DNA of 40,490 nucleotides from Comamonadaceae bacterium (GTDB lineage Bacteria > Pseudomonadota > Gammaproteobacteria > Burkholderiales > Burkholderiaceae_C). Where the stretch lies: assembly GCA_947450255.1 (NCBI GenBank), contig CANFVA010000007.1:1-40490 (forward strand). The letters run 5' to 3'. Made by a program: the position numbers and the translations under genes. This document shows, piece after piece, positions 19,901 through 26,373 of this stretch; position 1 is the stretch's first letter; each line of letters starts with the position of its first letter. The notes under the pieces are model-generated. The model had not been told where the DNA came from, searched no databases, and saw only the letters and a list, made by a program, of their open reading frames with translations.

Positions 19901-22900
19901 TTGCCCGGTCGTCCAACGCGGCCAAAGTGGCTGCCGCAGAAGTCGTCGTCAGACCGGTTGCCGACACCGCATCCGCGCTGTTAAGCAGCGTTGCGGAAAC
20001 CCCAGCCAAGTTCACGGCCGAATCGCTGATCGCATTGAAGTGGGCGTCCGGGTACCACGCATAGAGGTCTACAGCGTCTTGGGCTGTGGCCGTCGTCACC
20101 GTCACCGTCAACGCATTGGCGAGTACGGCGACGTCTACCGGGTTGGTCGCGTTCGCGGTCAATAGGTTGTCCGCTGTATCGGTGATGGAGTCGAAGGTGG
20201 CCGAAGCCATACGATCAGAAATCGCCACGGCCTGCGCGGCTGTCGCCGTGGTACTCACGGTGACTACGGTGGCGGCCTCCAAAACACCCGCGGCAATGGC
20301 TGCCAAAGCGGTCGCTGTGTCCTCAATGGCCGCAAACGTCGCGTTGTTGTTTGCGCTGTATACCGTGGCGGCTTCATCTGCAGAAGCTGTGCCCTGCACG
20401 ATAACATGGGTTGCATTAACAAGTGCGGCCGCGTGATCTGCCAAGTCGCCGGCCGTATCTTTGACCGTCGCAAAGGTGGCATCGGCGTTGGCATCGTAAA
20501 TCGTCTGCGCATCCGCTGCGCCGGTCTCGCCGGTCACCGTGACCGCAGTGGCCGCTGCCAAGGCACCGGAACTGGCAATCTCAACCAAGGCAGCCGCAGA
20601 GTCTTTGATGGTGGCGAAAGTGGCAATACTGTCAGAGGCTGCATAGATCGCTGCAGCACGCGCAGCTGTTGCAATACCGGTCACCGTGACAGCCGTTGCA
20701 TGTGCCAGTGCATCCATACCGGCGCTGATGAAACGGGCGGCGGTATCGGTAATTTGCGCATATTGCGCAGCATCGTAGTAATCGTACAAGGCTTGGGCTT
20801 GGGCCGCCGTGGTAGTTCCCGTGACGTTTACCGTCGTTGCATTACCAAGAGCCATCGTATCCACCGCCAACAGGGCGGTCGCCGAGCCGTGGATCTCATT
20901 GAAGGTGGTACGGTCATCCATGGCGAACAAAGTCGTTGCATCCGCTGCAGCCGTAGTCCCGGTTGCGGTAACCGCATCCGCACTGTTCAACAGGCTTGCC
21001 GATATCGCCGCCAAGGCAGTTGCCGAATCACTGATCTCGGCAAATTGGGTATCCGCATACCAAGTATGCAGGTCTACCGCATCTTGCGCAGTTGCAGTGT
21101 TGGCCGTCACCGTGGTCGCGTTGGACAGCACGGCTACATCCACCTCATTACCCGCATTCGCGGTCAATAAATTGTGGGCGGAGTCCGCAATCGAATCAAA
21201 TGTCGCAGCAGCGACGCGGTCGGAAATCGCAACCGCTTGGGCGGCGGTCGCCGTATCGGTCACCGTCACCGCAGTGGCAGCCTCTAATACGCCGGTGGCG
21301 ATGGTTGCCAATGCTGCGGCAGTGTCAGAAATTTCGTCGAAAGTCGCAGTGGCGTTCGCGCCGTAAATCGTGCTTGCATCATCGGCCGAGGCGGTTCCAG
21401 ACGTGGTGACCAAGGCCACAGTGGCAACATCCAGGGAATTTTCAAGCCCAGTGGTGTTGAGTAGCTCTACCAGCGCGCTCACCGTGTCGCTCACCTCGGC
21501 AAATTGCGTGTTTGGTGCAGAGGCGTAAATCAGCGCCACCTCTGCTGCCGTAGCAGCGGCACCTGTCACGGTCAGCAAGACCGTATTTTCCAGTGCTTGG
21601 GCATCTAGTGCCGCTAACTCCGTCGCCGTACCCGTGATCTCTGCAAAATGTGCGTTTGCATCGACCGCCAGTAAGGCTTGCGCGTCGGTAATATCCGTCG
21701 TGCCAGTTGCGGTCACCACGGTGGCATTGGCCAATGCCTCGGCACTGACTTGCGCCAAGGCCGCAGCGGCGTCTTCAATGCTGGCAAATGTTGCAGTGTC
21801 AAAATAATCGTACAGGGCTTGCGCATCGGCCGCGTCGGTGGTGCCTGAGGCAATCACCGCATCGGCAGCACCCAAGATAGCGGTGTCGACCGTTTGCAAT
21901 GCGCTTGCAGTGTCCGTAATTTCTGCAAAATGGGTAGCGGCAAAGTAGGCCGTCAGGTCGGTCGCCTCTTGGGCCGTGGCTGTTGTCGCAGTCACGCTGT
22001 CGGCTTGGGCCAGGGCACTGGGGTCCACCAACAGCAGTTGGTCTGCAGAATCTTCTATGGCAGCGAAAGTCGCACTGCTGTTGCCCGAGTAGATGGTATT
22101 GGCCTGTGTCGCATCGGCGGTATCAGTCACCGTAATCACCGCCGTTGCGCCCAGCAGATCCTGGTCCAGGCTTGCAACAACGGCTGCATCACCCGAGATC
22201 GCCTCGAAAGTCGCCTGGGCATTGAGTGTGTAAATCGCACCAGCGTCGGCCGCATCAGCCGTGCCGGTAACGGTCACGTGCGCTGCAGCGGCCACCACTG
22301 TGCTGTCAACGTCCATCAGCGCACTGGCGCTGTCTTTGAGGGTGGCCGCAGTAAAGTCTGCGTTTGCCCGGTTATCAAAAATGAAGGTCGCCTGCTCTGC
22401 GCTAGCGGTCTCCTTGACCTCCACATCCGTAGCGTTTTGCAAAGCTGCAGCATTCAGGGTATTGAGCGCGGTGGCTGAACCTGAGATTTTGTCGAAGGTC
22501 GCATCGGCGTTCCCAAGATAAATCGCGGTGGCCTGAGCCACCGTAGCAGTACCTGTGGCCGTGACCAAGGTCGCATTACCCAAGGCAGCACGGACACCGG
22601 CAACCGACAGCGCGGCCGCTGTGTCACTGATCTCCGCAAACGTGGCGTCGTTAAAGTGGGCGTACAGGGTCTTTGCTTCGGCCGCCGTGGTTGTGCCGGT
22701 CGCAGTGACCAAAACAGCCGTGCTGAGTTCCGTCGTCAGGGCACTGGTCAGGGCGCTGGCGGAGTCCGCGATCTCAACCATGCTTAGATTATCACCATGG
22801 TAGTGAACGTACAGAGTATGCGCCTGGGCTGCAGTGGTCACGCCGGTGGCGCTCACCGCATCGGCGTTACCCAGGGCCGTCACATTGACGGCCGCCAAAT

Positions 22901-24620
22901 CGGTCGCGGAAGCGCTGATCGTGTCAAAGGTGGCATCTGGATTGACGCCATAGATGGTTGTCGCTTGCGCGGCAGTTGCGGCATCAGTGACCACAACATT
23001 CGTAGCCTGAGGCAGCGCCGTGTTGGCAAGTGCTGCCACAGCCGCCGCGGTGCCGCTGATCGTGTCGAAGGTGGCATCTGGATTGGCCGTATAAATCGTC
23101 GCCGCTTGCGAAGTGCTTGCCGTATCGGTGACGGTGACCGCCGTCGCTTGGGCGAGTGCCGTTCCATCTACAGCAGCTACTTCAGCGGCCGTATCTTCGA
23201 TGGTGTCACAAGCCACCGACGTATTGGCAGCGTAAAGCGCCGAGGCTTGGGCCGCAGTGGCGGTTCCGGTGGCCGACAGCGCAGTCACGTTATCCAGTGC
23301 ACCCGAATAACCTGCGGTATCTAACAAAGCCACCAAGGCGCTGGCGGTACCCGTGGCAGCCGTGAAAGTTGCATCGGGATTGCCGTGGTAAATCGTCTTG
23401 AGCTGGGTCACCGTTGCAGCCGCACCCGAGGCCGTCACCGCGTCTGCATTTTGCAGGACATGGATATTCAGTGCTGCCAATGCAGTAGGTGTACCTGTTA
23501 CGTCGGAAAAATTGACCGCAGCGCCGACACGGGCATACAAAGCGGCAGCCTCGGTCGCAGGTGCAGCGTCGGTCACCGTCACAAGATCAGCCATACCCAA
23601 CACCGCGTTGCTCAAGGCCGTCAGATCGGAGATCGTGCCACTGATTTCTTCAATCACCGCCGATGGGTAAGCGTCGTATAAGTCCGAAGCGTCCGAGGCA
23701 CTTGTCGTGCCCGTAGCCGCGACCACATCCGCCTGGTCTAACACAGCGCTTGCAGCGCCAATCAGATTTGTCGCAGTGTCGGCGATTTTGACAAAAGTCG
23801 CATCGGCGCTAAGGGCAATCAAATCTGTCGCATCCGACACCAGTGTCGACCCACTTGCGATCACCGCATTTGCGGCGTTCAGAGCGGTCGCATCGTTAGT
23901 TAACAACGCGGTCAAGGCCGTTGCAGAGTCGCGCACCTCGGTGTATTCCAATGACGTTATCCAACTACCTAAATCACTTACCAGCGCAGCGTTCGCCGTC
24001 GTCGCAATCACCGACGTGGCAGTGACAGCAGTACCAGCATTCAGCGCAGTCACCAAATCCGCAGACATGGTGGAATAAAAGGCCAAGCCGGTATCGCTGA
24101 TGGCCGCGAAAGTGATATCGCCTGTCGCGTTATTAAAGATCGTATTGGCCTGTGCGACTGTCGCAGTGCTAGCGACCGCATCAATGCCAGTGACCGTTAC
24201 CGCAGACGCCGCACCCAGCACATCAGCATCCAAGGCCGCCAACGCAGCAGGCGTGCCGCTGATCGTAGCGAAAGCGGTGTTGCTGTTGGCGCTGTAGATC
24301 GCGCTAGCCTGGACGGTGGACGCGGAGCCAGTGACATTCACCGTAGCCGCGTTAGCCAGCAAGGCACTATCTAACGCCACTACTGCAGTGGCCGTCCCGC
24401 TAATTTCATTGAAACTGGCGCTAGCGTTGCCCGCATAAATCGTGGCAGCCTGGCTCGTCGTTGCGGTACCCGTGACCGTGACCTTGGCACTGTGGGCCAA
24501 CAAACTCGCATCAGCAGCGGCTAAATGCGCGGCCGTGTCGCTGATGGAGCGGAACAGTGTTCCGTCGTCATAGGTTAGCGCCTGCGCTACGGTAACTGTC
24601 GCTGAAATGATAGTGGCCAT
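16992..24620 (-). CDS. Giant repetitive acidic protein, probable type I secretion substrate
   Basis: A 2542-residue protein. Residues 1-47 are a degenerate leader repeat with no Sec signal. Residues 48-2317 are 47 tandem units of 46-58 (mostly 47) residues. Residues 2318-2542 are a distinct C-terminal domain. A typical unit reads TVTGTATAAQATTIY, then xANxxATF, then xEISDTASALAAV, then xATALGNAxAV. It is rich in Ala, Thr, Asp and Val, poor in Lys and Arg, with four Cys in total. No RTX nonapeptides (GGxGxD) are seen. The last residues, DGHAIATTGVIA, could serve as an uncleaved secretion signal. The ATG at 24620 has GGAG 10 bases upstream and follows the lipoprotein gene by 52 bases. Position directly before two PrtD-type exporters and an HlyD protein points to type I secretion and a surface-layer, adhesin or matrix role; I recognise no named family. 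Confidence 0.85.
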   Translation of the reverse strand: MATIISATVTVAQALTYDDGTLFRSISDTAAHLAAADASLLAHSAKVTVTGTATTSQAATIYAGNASASFNEISGTATAVVALDSALLANAATVNVTGSASTVQASAIYSANSNTAFATISGTPAALAALDADVLGAASAVTVTGIDAVASTATVAQANTIFNNATGDITFAAISDTGLAFYSTMSADLVTALNAGTAVTATSVIATTANAALVSDLGSWITSLEYTEVRDSATALTALLTNDATALNAANAVIASGSTLVSDATDLIALSADATFVKIADTATNLIGAASAVLDQADVVAATGTTSASDASDLYDAYPSAVIEEISGTISDLTALSNAVLGMADLVTVTDAAPATEAAALYARVGAAVNFSDVTGTPTALAALNIHVLQNADAVTASGAAATVTQLKTIYHGNPDATFTAATGTASALVALLDTAGYSGALDNVTALSATGTATAAQASALYAANTSVACDTIEDTAAEVAAVDGTALAQATAVTVTDTASTSQAATIYTANPDATFDTISGTAAAVAALANTALPQATNVVVTDAATAAQATTIYGVNPDATFDTISASATDLAAVNVTALGNADAVSATGVTTAAQAHTLYVHYHGDNLSMVEIADSASALTSALTTELSTAVLVTATGTTTAAEAKTLYAHFNDATFAEISDTAAALSVAGVRAALGNATLVTATGTATVAQATAIYLGNADATFDKISGSATALNTLNAAALQNATDVEVKETASAEQATFIFDNRANADFTAATLKDSASALMDVDSTVVAAAAHVTVTGTADAADAGAIYTLNAQATFEAISGDAAVVASLDQDLLGATAVITVTDTADATQANTIYSGNSSATFAAIEDSADQLLLVDPSALAQADSVTATTATAQEATDLTAYFAATHFAEITDTASALQTVDTAILGAADAVIASGTTDAADAQALYDYFDTATFASIEDAAAALAQVSAEALANATVVTATGTTDITDAQALLAVDANAHFAEITGTATELAALDAQALENTVLLTVTGAAATAAEVALIYASAPNTQFAEVSDTVSALVELLNTTGLENSLDVATVALVTTSGTASADDASTIYGANATATFDEISDTAAALATIATGVLEAATAVTVTDTATAAQAVAISDRVAAATFDSIADSAHNLLTANAGNEVDVAVLSNATTVTANTATAQDAVDLHTWYADTQFAEISDSATALAAISASLLNSADAVTATGTTAAADATTLFAMDDRTTFNEIHGSATALLAVDTMALGNATTVNVTGTTTAAQAQALYDYYDAAQYAQITDTAARFISAGMDALAHATAVTVTGIATAARAAAIYAASDSIATFATIKDSAAALVEIASSGALAAATAVTVTGETGAADAQTIYDANADATFATVKDTAGDLADHAAALVNATHVIVQGTASADEAATVYSANNNATFAAIEDTATALAAIAAGVLEAATVVTVSTTATAAQAVAISDRMASATFDSITDTADNLLTANATNPVDVAVLANALTVTVTTATAQDAVDLYAWYPDAHFNAISDSAVNLAGVSATLLNSADAVSATGLTTTSAAATLAALDDRASFAEIHGSAANLIDLGQAIIANATVVNVSDAPTLVADVQALFDLAGTTVHFLEISGTASELADLVNTDGYADVLANADAVTVTDAADAAQASAIFAGNALATFLEISDTATALIEVDADALAQATTVTATTATAQEATDLRAICVGTHFNEISDTAENLLANATTVLLNSADSVVATGSTSLADAQALWTAVSSATVDELSDSASVLAAANVAYLNQAESVKATGTATAAQATALFDHFPSATFATISDSVTALAAVDATALGHADLVLATGVATADQAATLCGFYSDAHFTAISDTATLLAALDTAILGNATAVSATGTASADEATTIYDANNAATFAEISDTASALAAVNATALGNASVVNVSGTASADEATTIYDANNGAIFDTIEDSASSVAAVNATALGNASAVNVVGTATAAQATTIYSANPAATFDEISDTASALAAVNATALANAMAVAATDAATAAQAATIYTANNAATFAEISDSAAALAAVNAAALGQADAVSASGTATAAQATTIYNANGAATFETISDSASALTAVGATALSHADMVLATGTTSAANAAALYAVDSNATFAAISGTASDLADLDAAALANSSVVTVSGTASVAELTTIYGANSAATFAAVSGSASALAALLSASGYEHALLHATAVTVSGTATAGEAVAIHAANSAASFAAIGGTASALLQVPAAVLNGAASVVVSGSVDAASLHTLDGLCTSTLNANGVTMLSGSEADVASVLSSSGVSVSTGSLHVAIAGGVAITALSSGTLATLDTAGHVSYGYVYGSIANLLSTAGRAHIENGADIVVQDATITFGQLQALKALNTTGHITATLADTPNLSAANAFLVMSSGSAEQHIVNGEVKQIIDAAGSQTISVEQGGKLVLLGANGNNNIVFESYTKSQLDVSHSGTTVIFTDHSTHKQVAAIMMNADAGHEQTIIFNGDQSMEHVTLTLVGSLSYDGHAIATTGVIA
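18252..18956 (-). repeat. Recently homogenised block, repeat units 39-43
   Basis: Five consecutive 47-residue units (residues 1889-2123) are nearly identical in core segments: ATTIYDANNAATF, ATTIYDANNGAIF, ATTIYSANPAATF, AATIYTANNAATF and ATTIYNANGAATF, with DSA/DTASALAAVNATALGNA repeated. The DNA is also very similar between them, unlike most other units, which suggests recent expansion or gene conversion. Such blocks are prone to unequal recombination and to assembly collapse. Confidence 0.8.
19824..20402 (-). repeat. Higher-order duplication, copy B (units 29-32)
   Basis: Partner of units 22-25, with GVLEAATVV, AQAVAISDRMASATFDSI, LLTANATNPVDVAVL, TATAQDAVDLYAWY and FAEIHGSA in the same order. 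Divergence within the pair is larger than within units 39-43, so this duplication is older. Confidence 0.75.
20829..21407 (-). repeat. Higher-order duplication, copy A (units 22-25)
   Basis: Four successive units match units 29-32 in order. Paired landmarks are GVLEAATAV, then AQAVAISDRVAAATFDSI with the six-residue insertion (LLTANAGNEVDVAVL), then TATAQDAVDLHTWY, then FNEIHGSA. The shared insertion makes a common origin much likelier than convergence. The offset is seven units. Confidence 0.75.
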
Positions 24621-24672
24621 TATGTTCTTTCTCCGATTGCAATTAAAAATTCAAACTGGAATACAAATTCGA

Positions 24673-25779
24673 TTAATTCGATGCTGATACAACGCATTTA
24701 CCTAGCGCATTAAATGTAGCGATACTGTTTATCGTTGAGGCATCTACTCCGGAAGGAATTACATTCGTCAAGACGATACTTACAACGTTAGTTCCGTTTC
24801 TAATAATCGTCACATCGGTGGATGTAGAACCAACGAGTAAATTGGTATCCGCAAGTGTTGTTCCCGCCAGGGCAATTTTGTCGTTCGCGGAGCAATTACT
24901 GATAGTGACAAACGCGCTGTCACTGCTAACTGACGCAATATATTTATTCTTTCCACCATTATCCGAGCCATTAATGGAGGTGGGTGAATTTTGCGTACCG
25001 CTGGCCAAATAGGTGATTACTTCACCATCAAGGGAACCAGAAACCGCGGCGGCGATTGCGGCTGTCTTGTCGGTATCCACCAAGCCGGGAGTAGCGTTAT
25101 TGACGCTGCTCACAAATTGCGCAACGAAAGTGCCACTATTAATTGCAACAGACGACTGGGTTGCAATATAAGCTGCAAGCTTTTGAGAAGCCTGGGCACT
25201 GGTCAGCGTACTAGCGCCTGCAATACCATCGACCAGCGCTTGGACAGCCATACCCTTTTTCAATAACGCATCGCTGCTGGCTGTTACCGGGTTGGTGGAC
25301 ATCAGCGAGACTCCGCTGTGCCCCAGCTTCGACATGAGTGCCGCGGCAGCGCCGCTGATGTCATAACTGGTCGCAGGCCATCCAGCGGCCTTGGCGTTGT
25401 TCATCACCAGCGTGGTGAGCGGCGTTGCCACCGTGGCGCCTGGCGCCGTCAGCAAAGTCCCGACAAAGGGCTTGCCCGTTGAAATATCTACCGAATCGGC
25501 AGTGGCAACGATACACACCATGTGCTCGCCCTTGTTGGGAAAGCTGTAGGCACCGGTGACACTAGTCACGGTGCTGGCCTCGGTGTCGGAGCAAACACCA
25601 TTGTCGTTCTCATCCAGGATCGCTTTGGCGTACTGGATGTACCCATCCACCGCCTGGCCACCCGTCGATTTCGGCGTCTCGCTGCTGCCACCGCCGCCAC
25701 CACCGCAGGCGACCAATAAGGCTGCGGCAAGCGGGAAAATGCTCAAAGACCAACGAACATTCTTGTTTAAAAAAATCAT
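24673..25779 (-). CDS. Outer-membrane-type lipoprotein with an EF-hand-like loop
   Basis: A 368-residue protein with a signal peptide ending in the lipobox LVAC (Cys25), followed by a Gly/Ser linker (GGGGGGSS); Gly at +2 favours outer-membrane sorting. Residues 41-80 resemble the short beta domain common at the start of secreted and surface proteins (AVDGYIQYAKAILD ... GAYSFP). Inside it, D56-ENDNGVCSDT-E67 matches a 12-residue EF-hand-like calcium loop. The rest is Ala/Ser/Thr-rich, with a helical middle and a beta-rich C-terminus (VTIIRNGTNVVSIVLTNVI); I know no name for it. The ATG at 25779 has AGGA 6 bases upstream. It is the first gene of the secretion cassette, 52 bases before the giant gene with no terminator between, so it may anchor or assemble that protein. 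Confidence 0.8.
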   Translation of the reverse strand: MIFLNKNVRWSLSIFPLAAALLVACGGGGGGSSETPKSTGGQAVDGYIQYAKAILDENDNGVCSDTEASTVTSVTGAYSFPNKGEHMVCIVATADSVDISTGKPFVGTLLTAPGATVATPLTTLVMNNAKAAGWPATSYDISGAAAALMSKLGHSGVSLMSTNPVTASSDALLKKGMAVQALVDGIAGASTLTSAQASQKLAAYIATQSSVAINSGTFVAQFVSSVNNATPGLVDTDKTAAIAAAVSGSLDGEVITYLASGTQNSPTSINGSDNGGKNKYIASVSSDSAFVTISNCSANDKIALAGTTLADTNLLVGSTSTDVTIIRNGTNVVSIVLTNVIPSGVDASTINSIATFNALGKCVVSASN

Positions 25780-26000
25780 TTCTTTTCCTAAAAATAACGC
25801 TTAAGTTTTGCCCTGTGCAGCAAAAATCGCACCAAGCAAATTAAACGCTCAAACCGAAGGCTATGCAGCCACCAGGCCAGTCCAACGAGCGGGATGATAC
25901 CACCGCAGGGAGTATTTTCAGAAAATCTCACAAGGAGCGGCGGTGGTAAAGGCGCCGCGCTGGCCTGCTTCAAGTGTCCAGAGTGAAATGCACCCTGAAT

Positions 26001-26024
26001 CCCCGTTGCAAAATTGCAACAGGG
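26001..26024. promoter_or_regulatory. TTGCAA-AA-TTGCAA palindrome, possible operator
   Basis: The 24 bases form an inverted repeat, ccccgttgcaa / ttgcaacaggg, matching at 10 of 11 positions around a 2-base centre. It lies 222 bases upstream of the lipoprotein start. The compact two-fold symmetry suits a dimeric regulator better than an RNA hairpin. The regulator is unknown. Confidence 0.4.
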
Positions 26025-26126
26025 ATTTGGCATTTTTAACTATGGAGACCGGACAAAAGCCCTTGCTAGCTCAGGAGAAACTCTGCTAAGCGAAACCGAT
26101 CAACCCCGTTATTATTTTTGTAATTA

Positions 26127-26149
26127 AATATTATTATCAAAATAATATT
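26127..26149. repeat. AT-only inverted repeat
   Basis: aatattatt (26127-26135) and aataatatt (26141-26149) are perfect inverted copies around the 5-base centre atcaa, inside the most AT-rich part of the intergenic region. It could be a binding site for an AT-specific nucleoid protein or regulator, or just a low-complexity by-product. Confidence 0.35.
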
Positions 26150-26373
26150 ATTTACCGAAAAATACCACTGTAAATCAATCCGAATTTCGGGTAAGCGCTG
26201 CGGCTATCCCAATCCAAAAAAATAGTGCCAATATACTTTGGCTGGCCCTGGTCGGCCTTCCATGGCGGCGCCCCCCATTGGGCGAATCCGGCCCGCGGCC
26301 CGTTCAAGAAGGCCACGACAATAGCCCCTGCGGGAAACCCCGCTACCGCGCCCTTTTGCCGTACCGAGAACCC

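Larger units (their letters stand above)
17670..24479 (-). repeat. Array of 47 tandem protein-coding repeats (about 141 bp each)
   Basis: I divided the protein by hand at the Val that ends each unit, and the 47 units plus the flanks sum exactly to 2542 residues. Most units are 47 residues. Insertions occur near the end of units 8, 21, 33 and 45 (LLxxxGY/GL type), in units 23 and 30 (53 residues) and in units 3 and 4. Conserved positions are the opening V-T-G/D-T-A-T, an I/L-Y pair near position 14, A-T-F near 21, I-S-D-T-A near 26 and A-L near 40. Codons differ between most units, so the pattern is held at protein level. Predicted layout per unit is strand, helix, short strand, helix. Confidence 0.9.
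25780..26373. other. Divergent intergenic region upstream of the secretion cassette and the ABC exporter
   Basis: About 590 bases without a convincing gene. It must hold the promoter of the lipoprotein/giant-protein unit (leftward) and probably that of the ABC exporter (rightward). Two inverted repeats are present, at 26001-26024 and 26127-26149 (listed separately), and the stretch 26108-26160 is very AT-rich. A minus-strand frame at 25788-26033 encodes 81 residues with no sensible pattern and I do not call it. I could not place -35/-10 boxes with confidence. Confidence 0.5.

Noticed and set aside
20406-21170. Long plus-strand frames across the giant repeat gene
   Set aside because: They recur with the 141-base period of the repeats, are Cys/Arg/Gly-rich and are explained by reading the complementary strand of a real repetitive gene.
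17670-24479. Regular repeat spacing that could suggest a CRISPR array
   Set aside because: The period is about 141 bases, the units are translated in one continuous frame and diverge at synonymous sites; there are no short identical direct repeats with unique spacers.
16992-24620. RTX toxin or hemolysin-type calcium-binding protein
   Set aside because: No GGxGxDxxx nonapeptide repeats are present, and no acyltransferase gene is nearby.
25788-26033. Open frame of 81 codons upstream of the lipoprotein
   Set aside because: No sensible composition or motif, and it lies in the expected promoter region.
26278-26373. Longer start for the ABC exporter at a TTG
   Set aside because: The extra 32 residues are unconserved-looking Pro/Gly/Arg-rich text; the ATG at 26374 gives a normal exporter N-terminus.
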